52,232 nucleotides of DNA from assembly GCF_030398385.1 (NCBI RefSeq), contig NZ_JAOAOQ010000038.1, positions 1-52,232 on the forward strand, written 5' to 3'. The position numbers and the translations under genes are program-made. Origin of the DNA: Aquibium sp. ELW1220 (lineage in GTDB: Bacteria > Pseudomonadota > Alphaproteobacteria > Rhizobiales > Rhizobiaceae). Below are positions 39,043-48,544 of the stretch, piece by piece (the stretch's first letter is position 1; the number at the start of each line of letters is the position of its first letter). Under the pieces are notes generated by a model. It saw only the letters and a program-made list of their open reading frames with translations, was not told where the DNA came from and ran no database searches.

Positions 39043-39909
39043 ATGGACCTCGCAGCCGTCTTCATCCTCGAAATCCTCTACTCGATCGCGGTACTGGTGC
39101 TGATCAGCGCAGGGCTCGCGGTCGTGTTCGGGATGATGCGCGTCATCAACCTCGCCCATGGCGAGTTCATGATGATGGGCGGCTATGCGACGATCATGGC
39201 GGTGCAGGCCGGCGTGAACGTCTACATCGCCATGCTGATCGTGGCGCCGCTCGTCGTCGGCGTGATCGGCCTGATCGTGGAGCGGCTGGTGATCCGCTTC
39301 CTCTACGGCCGGCTGGTGGACACGATGCTCGCCACCTGGGGGCTCAGCCTCGCCTTCACCGGCGCCGCGGTCATGATCTTCGGCAACACCACCACCGGCG
39401 TGTCGACGCCTATCTCCGGGTTCACGCTCGGCGCCTACCAGATCAACGGCTACAACTTCTTCATCATCATCGTGTCGATCCTGCTCCTTGTCGCCGCCTA
39501 CGCGATCCTGCGCGGGACGCGGCTGGGTCTCGTCGCCCGCGGCACGATGCAGAGCGCCGACATGGCGGCGGCTCTCGGCTACAGTCCGGACCGGGTCTAC
39601 ATGAGCACCTTCTTCGTCGGCTCGGCGCTCGCCGGGCTTGCCGGCGGCGTCCTTGCGCCGCTGGTCGGCCTCGTGCCGACCTGGGGCTCGGCCTATATCG
39701 CCAAGGCCTTCATCACCGTCATTTCCGGCGGCGCGTCGATCGTGCTCGGCCTCCTGTCCAGCGCCACCGTCTTCGGCCTCGTCTCGCAGACCTTCACCTT
39801 CCTCTCCGGACCTGTGATCGGCGAGGTGGCGCTGCTGGTGACGGCCATCATCCTCCTGCGCCTCCTGCCGCAAGGCATCACCGGACGCTTCTTCAAGGGG
39901 CGGCTGTGA
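39043..39909 (+). CDS. ABC transporter permease, UrtB/LivH-like
   Basis: The 288-residue membrane protein has LivH/UrtB landmarks: AGLAVVFGMMRVINLAHGEF, FMMMGGYATIM, RGTRLGLVARGTMQSADMAA (coupling loop), GSALAGLAGGVLAPLVGLVP and TVISGGASIVLGLLSSATVF. Eight helices are visible. It pairs with the next gene to form the amide importer channel; the stop overlaps that gene's start (GTGATGG). Confidence 0.92.
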   Translation: MDLAAVFILEILYSIAVLVLISAGLAVVFGMMRVINLAHGEFMMMGGYATIMAVQAGVNVYIAMLIVAPLVVGVIGLIVERLVIRFLYGRLVDTMLATWGLSLAFTGAAVMIFGNTTTGVSTPISGFTLGAYQINGYNFFIIIVSILLLVAAYAILRGTRLGLVARGTMQSADMAAALGYSPDRVYMSTFFVGSALAGLAGGVLAPLVGLVPTWGSAYIAKAFITVISGGASIVLGLLSSATVFGLVSQTFTFLSGPVIGEVALLVTAIILLRLLPQGITGRFFKGRL

Positions 39910-40940
39910 TGGAGACGACCAAGCTGCGGGATGCCGCCTGGGTGGTCCTGGCGGGCGTCATCCTGATGTTCGTGGCGCCGCTCGTCCTGAATTTCTACAC
40001 GCTGACGCTGCTCGTGATCTACGGACTGCTCGCGCTCAGCCTCGGACTGATCTGGGGCTTCGGCGGCATCCTGTGCTTCGGCCAGGCCGCCTTCTACGGG
40101 CTCGGCGCCTATGCCTACGCGGTGTCGGCCGCCAACATCGGCGAGAGCACGGCGCCGATGCTGATCGCCATCGCCGTCCCCTTCGTGTTTGCCTTCCTGC
40201 TCGGCGCGATGATGTTCTACGGCCGGCTGACGGACGTCTACATGGGGGTCATCACCCTGGTCGTGACGCTGATCTTCTTCCGGTTCATGAACACGACCGC
40301 CGGGCCGGAGTACCAGATCGGAACCGCGCGTCTCGGCGGCTACAACGGCATGCCCGGCTACCAGACGCTGAACGTGCCGGGCGACCCGTCCGCCTACATC
40401 TACGACTCCAGCCTATACTACGTCTCCTTCGTCATCCTCCTCATCGTATACGTGCTGGTGCGGCTGCTGCTGGCCAGTCCGTTCGGACGCATCGCGGTGG
40501 CGATCCGCGAGAACGAGAACCGGGTCGAACTGATGGGCTATGACGCCCGCTTCCGGAAGTCGGTGCTGTTTGCGATCGGCGGCGGCATCGCGGGGCTTGC
40601 CGGCGCGCTCTATGCCTCCTGGGCCGAGATCGTCACGCCCGGACTGTTTTCGCTCGGCCAGTCGGCCGAGATCATCATCTGGTGCATCGTCGGGGGGCTC
40701 GGCACCCTGGTGGGACCCGTGCTGGGTGCTGCCGTGCTGGGCTATCTCAAGTTCGCGCTCGGCCAGCAGACCGCCGTCGACAACGTCCTGATCATGGGGC
40801 TGATCCTGGTGGTGGTGGTGCTCGTGCTGCCGCGCGGCGTGGTGCCGTCGCTGATGACGGCCTTCGGCAGCTCGTCGCGCCGCAACCGGCCGAACGCCGT
40901 GCGGCGCGGACGGCGGGGCAGGGGGCGCGCCGATGGCTGA
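39909..40940 (+). CDS. ABC transporter permease, UrtC/LivM-like
   Basis: The 343-residue membrane protein has LivM/UrtC landmarks: LLALSLGLIWGFGGILCFGQ, AAFYGLGAYAYAVSAANIGE, SPFGRIAVAIRENENRVELM (coupling loop), IAGLAGALYASWAEIVTPGL and IIWCIVGGLGTLVGPVLGAA. The C-terminal tail is Arg-rich (VRRGRRGRGRA). It overlaps the following ATPase gene by 8 bases. A GTG start one codon earlier is equally possible. Confidence 0.92.
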   Translation: METTKLRDAAWVVLAGVILMFVAPLVLNFYTLTLLVIYGLLALSLGLIWGFGGILCFGQAAFYGLGAYAYAVSAANIGESTAPMLIAIAVPFVFAFLLGAMMFYGRLTDVYMGVITLVVTLIFFRFMNTTAGPEYQIGTARLGGYNGMPGYQTLNVPGDPSAYIYDSSLYYVSFVILLIVYVLVRLLLASPFGRIAVAIRENENRVELMGYDARFRKSVLFAIGGGIAGLAGALYASWAEIVTPGLFSLGQSAEIIIWCIVGGLGTLVGPVLGAAVLGYLKFALGQQTAVDNVLIMGLILVVVVLVLPRGVVPSLMTAFGSSSRRNRPNAVRRGRRGRGRADG

Positions 40941-41649
40941 CGTCGTTCTGGAGACCCGTGGCCTCACCATGCGCTTCGGCGGCGTGACCGCCGTCGACAA
41001 CGTTTCCTTCAAGCTTCGCCGCAAGGAGCTGCGTTGCCTCATCGGGCCGAACGGCGCCGGCAAGACGACCTTCTTCCGCTGCCTCACCGGCATCCTCAAG
41101 CCGACCTCGGGCGAAGTCTTCATCGACGACGTCGAGACCACCGGCTGGGACCCGCAATTCGTCGCGCGCATGGGCGTCGGCATCAAGACGCAGGTGCCGA
41201 GCGTCATGGACGGCCTCAGCGTGCGCGAGAACATCTGGCTCTCGGCCTACCGGCTCACCGGGACCAAGGAGGCCGACCGCACGGCGGCCGAGGTGATCGA
41301 GCGGCTGGGGCTCGGCGAGATCGCGCGTGCCACCGTCGGACGCCTCGCCCATGGCGAGCGCCAGCGCGTCGAGCTCGGCATCGTCATGGCCGCGCGGCCC
41401 TGGCTCGTGCTGCTCGACGAGCCCGCCGCCGGCATGACCGGCGAGGAGGTCGAGCGGATGGTCGCGATCATCCACGAGATCAACCGCGACGCAGCCCTTA
41501 TCATCGTCGAGCACGACATGCAGTTCATCCGCTCCATCGCCGCCCAGATCACCGTGTTCTCGCAGGGCGCCGTGCTGATGGAGGACAATGTCGAGGCGGT
41601 GATGAGCGACAGCCGCGTCCGCGACGTCTACCTTGGCAAGAGGGGGTAG
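40933..41649 (+). CDS. ABC transporter ATPase, UrtD/LivG-like
   Basis: The 238-residue ATPase has Walker [10 protein letters not shown], the LivG/UrtD marker [20 protein letters not shown], a degenerate signature [15 protein letters not shown] (Ala-His in place of Ser-Gly), Walker [12 protein letters not shown], and VEHDMQF with the switch His. Degenerate signatures are typical of this ATPase, so one of the two ATP sites is probably weak. Four bases separate its stop from the ATPase-amidase fusion gene. Confidence 0.92.
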   Translation: MADVVLETRGLTMRFGGVTAVDNVSFKLRRKELRCLIGPNGAGKTTFFRCLTGILKPTSGEVFIDDVETTGWDPQFVARMGVGIKTQVPSVMDGLSVRENIWLSAYRLTGTKEADRTAAEVIERLGLGEIARATVGRLAHGERQRVELGIVMAARPWLVLLDEPAAGMTGEEVERMVAIIHEINRDAALIIVEHDMQFIRSIAAQITVFSQGAVLMEDNVEAVMSDSRVRDVYLGKRG

Positions 41650-41653
41650 CGCC

Positions 41654-44185
41654 ATGACCGATACCCGCTCGGCCCTCGAGATCCGCGGCCTGACCGCCGG
41701 CTACGGGCGCATTCCCGTGCTGCACGGCATCGACCTGACGGTGGCGGCGGACGAGTTCGTCGGCATCCTCGGCCACAACGGCATGGGCAAGTCGACGCTC
41801 CTGAAGACCGTGATGGGCTTCATCCCGGCGACCGGCGGGTCGGTACGGCTCGACGGCGAGGACATCACCGGGCTGGCGCCGCACCAGCGCTCGCAACGCG
41901 GCATCGGCTACGTGCCGCAGGGCAGGGGGATCTTCCCCAAACTCTCGGTGCGCGACAATCTGCGGATGGCCTGGCATGCGGACACCGGCACCGACGAGGC
42001 CGAAGCGGTGGAACGCGTGCTTGCCGACTTCCCGCGGGTGACACGCCTGCTCGACCGCGACGGCGGCGCGCTGTCGGGCGGCGAGCAGCAGCTTCTCGCG
42101 CTCGCCCGCTGCCTGATGGGCAACCCGTGGCTGCTGCTCCTCGACGAGCCGACCGAGGGCATCCAGCCGTCGATCATCGAGGAGATCGAGGACACGCTGA
42201 CCAGGCTGCGCAAGAGCCGCGGCCTCACCGTCGTGCTGGTGGAGCAGAACTTCGAGTTCATCGCGACGCTGTCCGATCGGGTCGTGGTGCTGGAGCGCGG
42301 CCGCGTCACCGGCGAGATCCATGCCGAGGCGCTGAAGGACCCGCGCCAGGTGGAGGAGTTCCTGGGCTTCGGCTCCGTCCGGCGGACGCGGGCGGTCGGC
42401 GGCCATGGCCCGTCCACGCAGCCGGTGGCCAAAGCAGCAGGCTCCCGCCCCTCCGCCGCGCCGGCGCAGCCGGGTGTGCCGACCTTCGGGCCGGCCAGCA
42501 GTCCGGCGATGGCCGCGCATGCGGTGCTCTCCCCCGCACCGGCGCGTCCCGTGCCTGCCTCTATGGCCGCGTCCCATCCGTCATCCCCTTTTGCCGCGCC
42601 TCCTGCCGCAGCGCCCGCGATGCCGCGCCGGACGGAACCGGCCGCAACAGACCTTCCCAGGGAGTACCCCATGCACGTCAGGCGACCCACGCTGGAGCAG
42701 ATGCGCAGCCTCGTCAGCGGCCTCCACATGTCCATGGGAGACCGCGAACTCATGGACTACATGACGCTGATGGAAGGCTCGTTCGAGGCCTACGACGTCG
42801 TCGCCTCGATGCCCGACAACCTGCCGCAGGTGAAGTATCCGCGCACGCCGGGCTATCGCCCGTCGGCTGCCGAGAACCCGATGAACGCCTGGTACGTGAA
42901 GTCGGAGGTCCGCGGGGCGCATTCGGGACCGCTGTCCGGCCGCACGATCGTGCTGAAGGACAATGTCTGCCTCGCCGGCGTGCCTATGATGAACGGCGCC
43001 TCGACGCTGGAAGGGTATACGCCCGACGTCGACGCCACCGTGGTGACGCGCATCCTCGATGCCGGCGGCACGATCGTCGGCAAGGCGCATTGCGAGTATT
43101 TCTGCCTCTCGGGCGGCAGCCACACCAACGCGACCGGCCCCGTGCACAATCCGTGGAAGACGGGCTACATCGCAGGCGGCTCGTCCTCCGGTTCCGGCGC
43201 CCTCGTCGGCGCGGGCGAGGTCGACATGGCGATCGGCGGCGACCAGGGCGGGTCGATCCGCATGCCTGCCTCCTTCTGCGGCGCCTACGGCATGAAGCCG
43301 ACGCACGGGCTAGTGCCCTACACCGGCGTCATGCCGATCGAGCCGACCATCGACCATGCCGGGCCGATCACCCAGAACGTGCGCGACAACGCGCTGCTGC
43401 TGGAAGTGATCGCCGGCGAGGACGGGCTCGATCCGCGCCAGTATGCGCCACGTCTCGACCGATACACCGATGCGCTCGGGCGCGGCGTGTCGGGGATGCG
43501 GATCGGCATCGTCCGCGAGGGTTTCGGCCTCGCCAATTCGGAACCCGACGTCGACGACAAGGTACGCAAGGCCGCCGCACGTTTCCGCGAGCTCGGCGCG
43601 ACCGTCGAGGACATCTCGGTGCCGATGCATCTCCAGGGCCAGGCGATCTGGACGCCGATCGCGCTGGAGGGCCTCACCGACATCATGATGCACGGCAACG
43701 GCTTCGCCACGGGATGGAAGGGGCTCTACGTGACGAGCCTGCTCGACTATCACTCCAACTGGCGCAGCCGGGCCGACGAGCTGTCGAAAAGCCTGAAGAT
43801 CTCGATGTTCGTGGGCGAGTTCATGCTCAAGCACCATCGCGGCCACTACTATGCGAAGGCGCAGAACCTGTCGCGACGGCTGCGCGCGGCCTATGACGCG
43901 GCGCTCGGCCAGTACGACCTGCTGCTGATGCCGACCATGCCGATCAAGGCACAGAAGATCCCGCCGGCGGATGCTTCGCTGGCGCTCTACATCCAGCGCG
44001 CTTTCGAGATGATCGGCAATACCTGCCCCTTCGACACGACGGGTCACCCGGCCATGACCGTTCCCGTCGGCCTTTCCGAGGGCCTGCCGATCGGCATGAT
44101 GCTCATCGGCAAGCACTACGAGGAAAGCACGATCTACCGCGCGGCCGCCGCCTTCGAGCGGATCGCCGACTGGAGGACGATGTAG
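41654..44185 (+). CDS. Fusion of ABC importer ATPase (UrtE/LivF-like) and amidase
   Basis: The 843-residue protein is one uninterrupted frame. Residues 1-240 form a complete LivF/UrtE-type ATPase: Walker [10 protein letters not shown] (40-48), signature [15 protein letters not shown], Walker [12 protein letters not shown] and VLVEQNFEF. Residues 241-339 are a disordered linker rich in Ala, Pro and Ser. Residues 340-843 form a complete amidase-signature enzyme with Lys435 (IVLKDN), cis-Ser510 (AGGSSSGSG) and nucleophile Ser534 ([11 protein letters not shown]). The spacings of 75 and 24 are identical to those of the FAAH triad. The amidase would hydrolyse R-CO-NH2 to the acid and ammonia. Met340 (42671) has its own ribosome-binding site, so a free amidase may also be made. 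GGGGGTAGC precedes ATG 41654. Confidence 0.93.
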   Translation: MTDTRSALEIRGLTAGYGRIPVLHGIDLTVAADEFVGILGHNGMGKSTLLKTVMGFIPATGGSVRLDGEDITGLAPHQRSQRGIGYVPQGRGIFPKLSVRDNLRMAWHADTGTDEAEAVERVLADFPRVTRLLDRDGGALSGGEQQLLALARCLMGNPWLLLLDEPTEGIQPSIIEEIEDTLTRLRKSRGLTVVLVEQNFEFIATLSDRVVVLERGRVTGEIHAEALKDPRQVEEFLGFGSVRRTRAVGGHGPSTQPVAKAAGSRPSAAPAQPGVPTFGPASSPAMAAHAVLSPAPARPVPASMAASHPSSPFAAPPAAAPAMPRRTEPAATDLPREYPMHVRRPTLEQMRSLVSGLHMSMGDRELMDYMTLMEGSFEAYDVVASMPDNLPQVKYPRTPGYRPSAAENPMNAWYVKSEVRGAHSGPLSGRTIVLKDNVCLAGVPMMNGASTLEGYTPDVDATVVTRILDAGGTIVGKAHCEYFCLSGGSHTNATGPVHNPWKTGYIAGGSSSGSGALVGAGEVDMAIGGDQGGSIRMPASFCGAYGMKPTHGLVPYTGVMPIEPTIDHAGPITQNVRDNALLLEVIAGEDGLDPRQYAPRLDRYTDALGRGVSGMRIGIVREGFGLANSEPDVDDKVRKAAARFRELGATVEDISVPMHLQGQAIWTPIALEGLTDIMMHGNGFATGWKGLYVTSLLDYHSNWRSRADELSKSLKISMFVGEFMLKHHRGHYYAKAQNLSRRLRAAYDAALGQYDLLLMPTMPIKAQKIPPADASLALYIQRAFEMIGNTCPFDTTGHPAMTVPVGLSEGLPIGMMLIGKHYEESTIYRAAAAFERIADWRTM
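42660..42673 (+). promoter_or_regulatory. Internal ribosome-binding site and start of the amidase part
   Basis: GGGAG followed by TACCCC and ATG at 42671 gives a well-spaced internal initiation site, exactly where the amidase domain begins ([11 protein letters not shown], 504 residues, the normal length of free amidases). It is in frame with the fusion, so two products, full-length and amidase alone, are possible. Confidence 0.6.
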
Positions 44186-44218
44186 GGACGGACGCGGTCG
44201 CGTGACGGGAGGAACATC

Positions 44219-46006
44219 GTGAACGCCTTGTCGCAATCGCTTGCGGCGGGCCTGTCGTCGAGCCTGCTCGGCGGCAAGGCACCGATGCCGCCGGTCGGCC
44301 CTGCCTTGCGGAAACCGCATGGCGGGCTCTCTCATGTCGCTGGCGACCGGTCCGTTCCGCTGCTGGAGCACACCATCCCGCAGGTCCTCGCGGCGACCGC
44401 CGCACGGCGCGGGCCGCATCCGGCAGCGATTTTCCGCGAGGCGGGAAAACGCTACACATGGACCGAGCTGGCGCGGGAGGTCGACGCCGTCGCGGCGGGC
44501 CTGCTGGCGCTGGGGCTGCAGAAGGGCGACCGGGTCGGCATCTGGTCGCCCAATCGGCCGGAATGGCTGGTGACGCAGTTCGCGACGGCACGCATCGGCG
44601 TCGTTCTCGTCACGATCAACCCCGCCTACCGGACGTCCGAACTTGAATACGTGCTGAACAAGGTCGGCTGCAAGGCGCTGATCACCGCGGCGCGCTTCAA
44701 GTCGAGCGACTATCTCGGGATGATCCGGACGCTGGCGCCAGAACTCGAGACGGCGGAACCGGGGCGGCTGTCGGCGGCGCGGCTGCCTTCGCTGAGGGCG
44801 GTCGTCCGCATGGGGCCTGAGCGCTCGCCCGGGATGCTGTCCTTCGACGGTCTTTCGCGCCTCGCCGGGCCCGCGCAACGCAACCGGCTCGACCTGGTCA
44901 CGGCGACGCTCGATGCGCAGGATCCGATCAACATCCAGTTCACGTCGGGCACCACCGGCGCACCGAAGGGCGCGACGCTGACGCATGCCAACATCCTCAA
45001 CAATGCCGACATCGTCACCCGCACGATCCGGCTGACCGAGGCCGACAGGCTGTGCATTCCCGTGCCGCTCTACCATTGTTTCGGCATGGTGATGGGAACG
45101 CTCGGCTGCGTGACCAAGGGCGCGGCCATGGTGTTCCCGGGCGAGGGCTTCGAGGCGACAGCGGCGCTGGAAGCGATCGCGTCCGAAAGGTGCACGGCCT
45201 TCTACGGCGTGCCGACCATGTTCGTCGCCATGCTCGACAGTGCCGATTTCAAGCGCCACGACGTCGCTTCGCTCCGGACCGGAATCATGGCCGGCGCGCC
45301 ATGTCCGATCGAGGTGATGAAGCGGGTCGTCTCCGATCTCCACATGCCGGAGGTGACGATCGCCTACGGCATGACCGAGACGAGCCCGGTGTCTTTCCAG
45401 TCGGACGTCGACGATCCGATCGGCAAGCGGGTCGCGACCGTCGGGCGCATCGGCCCGCATGTCGAGGTGAAGATCGTCGACGAGAGCGGACAGACCGTGC
45501 CGGTCGGCCAGTCCGGCGAACTGTGCACGCGCGGCTACTCGGTCATGAAAGGCTACTGGGACGAGGCGGAGAAGACGGCCGAGGCCATCGACCAGGAGGG
45601 CTGGATGCACACGGGCGACCTCGCGACGATCGACCGCGACGGCTACTGCAACATCGTCGGCCGGGTGAAGGACATGGTGATCCGCGGCGGCGAGAACGTC
45701 TATCCGCGCGAGATCGAAGAGTTCCTCTACCGGCACCCGAAGATCTCGGACGTGCAGGTGTTCGGGGTGCCCGACCCGCGCTATGGCGAGGAACTCTGCG
45801 CATGGATCGTGCTCCACCCCGGGGAAACCGCGACCGAGGAAGACATCCGCAGCTACTGCCGCGGCCAGATCGCCCACTACAAGGTGCCGCGCCACGTGCG
45901 GTTCATGGAGGCGCTGCCGATGACGGTGACCGGCAAGCCGCAGAAATTCGTCATGCGCGACGCCATGATCGCCGAACTGGGGCTGAAGACAGCGGCAACG
46001 GCGTGA
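44219..46006 (+). CDS. AMP-forming acyl-CoA ligase
   Basis: The 595-residue enzyme starts GTG 44219 with GGGAGG seven bases upstream. It has the ANL-family motifs: [19 protein letters not shown] near residue 242 (ATP binding), [60 protein letters not shown] at the hinge, and the catalytic Lys in TVTGKPQKF near residue 573. Overall it resembles medium/long-chain fatty-acid and aryl-acid ligases. It follows the amidase by 33 bases, so it probably converts the carboxylic acid released by the amidase to its CoA thioester. Confidence 0.9.
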   Translation: MNALSQSLAAGLSSSLLGGKAPMPPVGPALRKPHGGLSHVAGDRSVPLLEHTIPQVLAATAARRGPHPAAIFREAGKRYTWTELAREVDAVAAGLLALGLQKGDRVGIWSPNRPEWLVTQFATARIGVVLVTINPAYRTSELEYVLNKVGCKALITAARFKSSDYLGMIRTLAPELETAEPGRLSAARLPSLRAVVRMGPERSPGMLSFDGLSRLAGPAQRNRLDLVTATLDAQDPINIQFTSGTTGAPKGATLTHANILNNADIVTRTIRLTEADRLCIPVPLYHCFGMVMGTLGCVTKGAAMVFPGEGFEATAALEAIASERCTAFYGVPTMFVAMLDSADFKRHDVASLRTGIMAGAPCPIEVMKRVVSDLHMPEVTIAYGMTETSPVSFQSDVDDPIGKRVATVGRIGPHVEVKIVDESGQTVPVGQSGELCTRGYSVMKGYWDEAEKTAEAIDQEGWMHTGDLATIDRDGYCNIVGRVKDMVIRGGENVYPREIEEFLYRHPKISDVQVFGVPDPRYGEELCAWIVLHPGETATEEDIRSYCRGQIAHYKVPRHVRFMEALPMTVTGKPQKFVMRDAMIAELGLKTAATA

Positions 46007-46024
46007 GTTCCATCGCGGTCTCGG

Positions 46025-46050
46025 CGAGTGGCGGGCAGTATCGCCACTCG
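46025..46050 (+). terminator. Hairpin after the acyl-CoA ligase gene
   Basis: CGAGTGGCG and CGCCACTCG form a perfect nine-base-pair stem with an eight-base loop (GGCAGTAT), 18 bases after the ligase stop. It likely ends the amide operon. No T-run follows. Confidence 0.55.
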
Positions 46051-46134
46051 AGGTCCCGGCTACATACAGAAATGCGCCGGAGGACGGCCCGGACCGCGCA
46101 GCAGTCCTACAACTGAGTAGAGCGCCGATTGGCC

Positions 46135-46162
46135 TTGACCAGGTTTCGGCCAGGAGTAGCTT
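46135..46162 (+). promoter_or_regulatory. Candidate sigma-70 promoter of the PqqD-kinase operon
   Basis: TTGACC (46135-46140) and TAGCTT (46157-46162) are separated by 16 bases and lie 27 bases before the small ORF. The -35 is a good match and the -10 is weak. No other promoter-like pair is better in this gap. Confidence 0.35.
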
Positions 46163-46189
46163 GACTTGGCAACTTCAAGGTGAACTGAG

Positions 46190-46246
46190 ATGACGTCGGG
46201 GACTGTCGGCCAATCGGTTCCGGCAAATGAAGCGGTCGATCTGTGA
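46190..46246 (+). CDS. Possible 18-residue leader or precursor peptide
   Basis: A short frame encodes MTSGTVGQSVPANEAVDL. It starts at ATG 46190 with AAGGTGA at suitable spacing, and its stop codon lies within CTGTGAGGGA, which also serves as the ribosome-binding site of the PqqD-like gene 10 bases later. PqqD proteins elsewhere present the leader of a ribosomally made peptide to a modifying enzyme, so an upstream small ORF is expected. This one has no Cys and no obvious core, so it may instead be a translational leader. It is too short for statistical support. Confidence 0.35.
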   Translation: MTSGTVGQSVPANEAVDL

Positions 46247-46255
46247 GGGACGGGC

Positions 46256-46705
46256 TTGGGCGAGGGCAGCAGCATTACTGATATCGTGGATCCGATGTCT
46301 CAGGGCTATCGCGTTGCCAGCCGGGATGTCGTGTCGGAGTCCTTCGATGGCGACGTCGTCGTCGTCGATCTGGCGACCGGACGCTACTTCAGCCTGTCCC
46401 GCAGTGCCGGCGCACTCTGGGACATGTTCGGCGCAGGCGCTTCGCCCGCATCGATCGGTGCAGCCGCCGGCAGCGATCCTGCACCGATAGCGGCTTTCGC
46501 GGAAACGCTGTGCGGACACGGTCTGCTCGTCCGCCAGCCGCAGGGTTCCGGCGCCGCGCCGGACCTTTCGGCCATCGCCCGGTTCGCCGCAGCAGGCGAT
46601 GCGCCCGAAGTGGCCGTGTTCGACGACCTTGCCGAGCTCTTCACGGCCGATCCCATCCACGACGTCGAGGAGCCGGCCGGCTGGCCCGTCGTGAAGCAGG
46701 GCTGA
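46256..46705 (+). CDS. PqqD-like peptide-binding protein
   Basis: The ~149-residue protein contains a PqqD-type domain: YRVASRDVVSESFDGDVVVV, then DLATGRYFSLSRSAGALWDM near residues 40-60, the classical FxLNxxGxxIWxLL-like strand-helix. A C-terminal extension of ~60 residues ends in DPIHDVEEPAGWPVVKQG. Either TTG 46256, with GAGGGA upstream, or ATG 46295 (MSQGYRVAS) may be the start. Four bases separate its stop from the kinase-like gene. PqqD domains bind leader peptides; with the HPr-kinase-like neighbour it fits the PqqD/HprK-related cassettes known from some peptide clusters. Confidence 0.78.
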   Translation: MGEGSSITDIVDPMSQGYRVASRDVVSESFDGDVVVVDLATGRYFSLSRSAGALWDMFGAGASPASIGAAAGSDPAPIAAFAETLCGHGLLVRQPQGSGAAPDLSAIARFAAAGDAPEVAVFDDLAELFTADPIHDVEEPAGWPVVKQG

Positions 46706-46709
46706 CGCC

Positions 46710-47789
46710 ATGGGCATCGCGGCACGCGAGAGAGGCGACGACCGGGCGGGAACGATCGGCAGCGCATCCGTCGCCGAATATGCCGCCGCACTTCTGGCCA
46801 TGGCGGATTCCGCAGGCGCACGCCTTCAGCCGACGCGGATTCAGCTGCCCTGGCTCGACCTGACGGTCCGCTTGTCCGAGGGGCCGCTCAAGCAGGCCAT
46901 CGCCGAGACGATCGTGCCGCTGACAGTGGCTGCCGGGCAGGACCGCAAGACCCTGTCGGTGACGATCCTGCATGCCGGCCTAAGCGGCGTGGAGGCGCCG
47001 CGACCATGGGGGGACGAACCCTACTTTCCGCACGAGCTGAACCGGCGCCTCGGACCGGCCGGTCTGCAGGCCAGCTTCTCCCACGACCAGTGCCTCTGGC
47101 AGGTCATGTCGTCTGGAGAAGGCAGGGCGGTGCAACTGATGCAGGGGCCAGAAGACTATCCGCCCTGGGAGCCGGGCGCGCCGCTGCGCGTCTTCCTGCA
47201 CTGGGCCTACGCGGCCATCGGCCGCCGGCTCGTGCATGGCGGGACGCTTGGGCTCGACGGCAGGGGCGTGCTCCTTGCGGGCGCCGGCGGCGCGGGCAAA
47301 TCGGGAACGGTGGTTGCCGGCCTGCTTTCAGGGCTCGCCAGCGTCGGTGACGACTACGTCCTCGTCGACCTCTCAGGCGGCGTCTCCGCAGCGCCGCTCT
47401 ACGGCACGCTGAAGCAGGATCCCGCCGGCTATGCGCGGCTGGGGCTTGCCGAGCGCATCGGCGAACGGCCGCTCAACTGGCAGGGCAAACATCAGTTTCA
47501 TGTCCGCGACATTGCTGTCGGGCCAATTCCCCCGCGCCTCGGCCTCCAGGCGATCCTGATCCCGAAGACGGGGGCGACACGCACCACGCTCGAACCGGCA
47601 TCGGCGCGCGACGTCCTGCTTGCGCTCGCGCCAAGCGCTCTCTGGCAGATGCCCGGAGAACGCGAGAGCGGCTTCCGCTTCTTCGCGACGCTCGCCGGCC
47701 GTCTGCCCGGCTATGTCCTGCATCTCGGACCGGAGCCTGCCGAGATCGCGGCGCGGCTGCGGCGCTTCATCGAGGATGGCCGGCCGTGA
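46710..47789 (+). CDS. HPr kinase-related P-loop protein
   Basis: The 359-residue protein has an N-terminal region with no known fold (PTRIQLPWLDLTVRLSEGPL). From residue ~160 it has an HprK-like kinase core: RRLVHGGTLGLDGRGVLLAG, Walker A GAGGAGKSG (191-199), VGDDYVLVDL as the probable Walker B/acidic site, and AILIPKTGATRTTLEPASAR. Classical HprK phosphorylates Ser of HPr, and relatives in peptide clusters phosphorylate a residue of the modified peptide. The overlap with the next gene is 4 bases (GTGA). The target here is unknown. Confidence 0.8.
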   Translation: MGIAARERGDDRAGTIGSASVAEYAAALLAMADSAGARLQPTRIQLPWLDLTVRLSEGPLKQAIAETIVPLTVAAGQDRKTLSVTILHAGLSGVEAPRPWGDEPYFPHELNRRLGPAGLQASFSHDQCLWQVMSSGEGRAVQLMQGPEDYPPWEPGAPLRVFLHWAYAAIGRRLVHGGTLGLDGRGVLLAGAGGAGKSGTVVAGLLSGLASVGDDYVLVDLSGGVSAAPLYGTLKQDPAGYARLGLAERIGERPLNWQGKHQFHVRDIAVGPIPPRLGLQAILIPKTGATRTTLEPASARDVLLALAPSALWQMPGERESGFRFFATLAGRLPGYVLHLGPEPAEIAARLRRFIEDGRP

Positions 47790-48544
47790 CGACGACGGTG
47801 ATCATGCCTGTCTTCAATCGCGAGCGCTATGTCGGAACTGCGATCCGCTCGCTCCTGCGGCATCGTCCGGAGGTCGATCTGGACATCCTGGTCATCGATG
47901 ACGGTTCGACCGACGGGAGCCGCGACGTGGTGCGGAGACTGCAGGAAGAGGAAGGCGGAATAAGGCTTATCCGCCAGGAAAATGCCGGCGTCACCGCTGC
48001 CCGCAACACGGGTCTGCGCAACCTGCTGCCCGAGACGCGTTTCGTCAGTTTCCTCGATTCCGACGACGTCTCCACCGAGGGGCGCTACGCCACCGACCTC
48101 GCCCTCTTCGCCGGCGATCCCTCGCTCGGCATGGTCTATTCGCGCATGACCCTCGTCAACGACATCGACCCGCAGACATTCTCCGTCGCGAGGGGTGCGG
48201 TCTGCGCCACCGTTCGCGGCATCAGCCTCAGCACCGGGACCTATAGCCGCGAACTCGTGGAGGCGGTCGGACCGTTCGATCCGCAGCTTCCGGTCGGAGA
48301 GGATCTCGACTTCCTGCTGCGGATATTCGAACGGGGGACACCGCATGTCCTTTGCGACCATGTCTCCGTGCTCTACCGCCGCCACGAGGCGAACATGACG
48401 GCCGACACCGAGGCCCTGCGCCGGGGGGTAATGCGGGCCATGCTCAAGTCGGCGCAGCGGCGCAAGAACGACCCGTCCCTGCTGCGCTCCATCCCGCCGT
48501 TCCTCGACGTGGCGGAGATGGAGAAGATGCGGGGCCTGATGTGA
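47786..48544 (+). CDS. Family-2 glycosyltransferase
   Basis: The 252-residue GT-A enzyme starts at GTG 47786. It has VIMPVFNRERYVGTAIRSLL, the UDP-binding VIDDGSTDGSRDVV, the DxD region SFLDSDDVSTEGRY, and the catalytic GEDLDFLLRIFERG. There is no membrane segment, so it is cytoplasmic. It transfers a nucleotide-sugar moiety to an unknown acceptor. It is coupled by 4-base overlaps to the kinase-like gene before it and to the second glycosyltransferase after it. Confidence 0.9.
   Translation: MTTTVIMPVFNRERYVGTAIRSLLRHRPEVDLDILVIDDGSTDGSRDVVRRLQEEEGGIRLIRQENAGVTAARNTGLRNLLPETRFVSFLDSDDVSTEGRYATDLALFAGDPSLGMVYSRMTLVNDIDPQTFSVARGAVCATVRGISLSTGTYSRELVEAVGPFDPQLPVGEDLDFLLRIFERGTPHVLCDHVSVLYRRHEANMTADTEALRRGVMRAMLKSAQRRKNDPSLLRSIPPFLDVAEMEKMRGLM

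Noticed and set aside
43310-45895. 861-codon minus-strand frame opposite the amidase and CoA ligase
   Set aside because: Antisense shadow; the plus-strand products have complete catalytic motifs.
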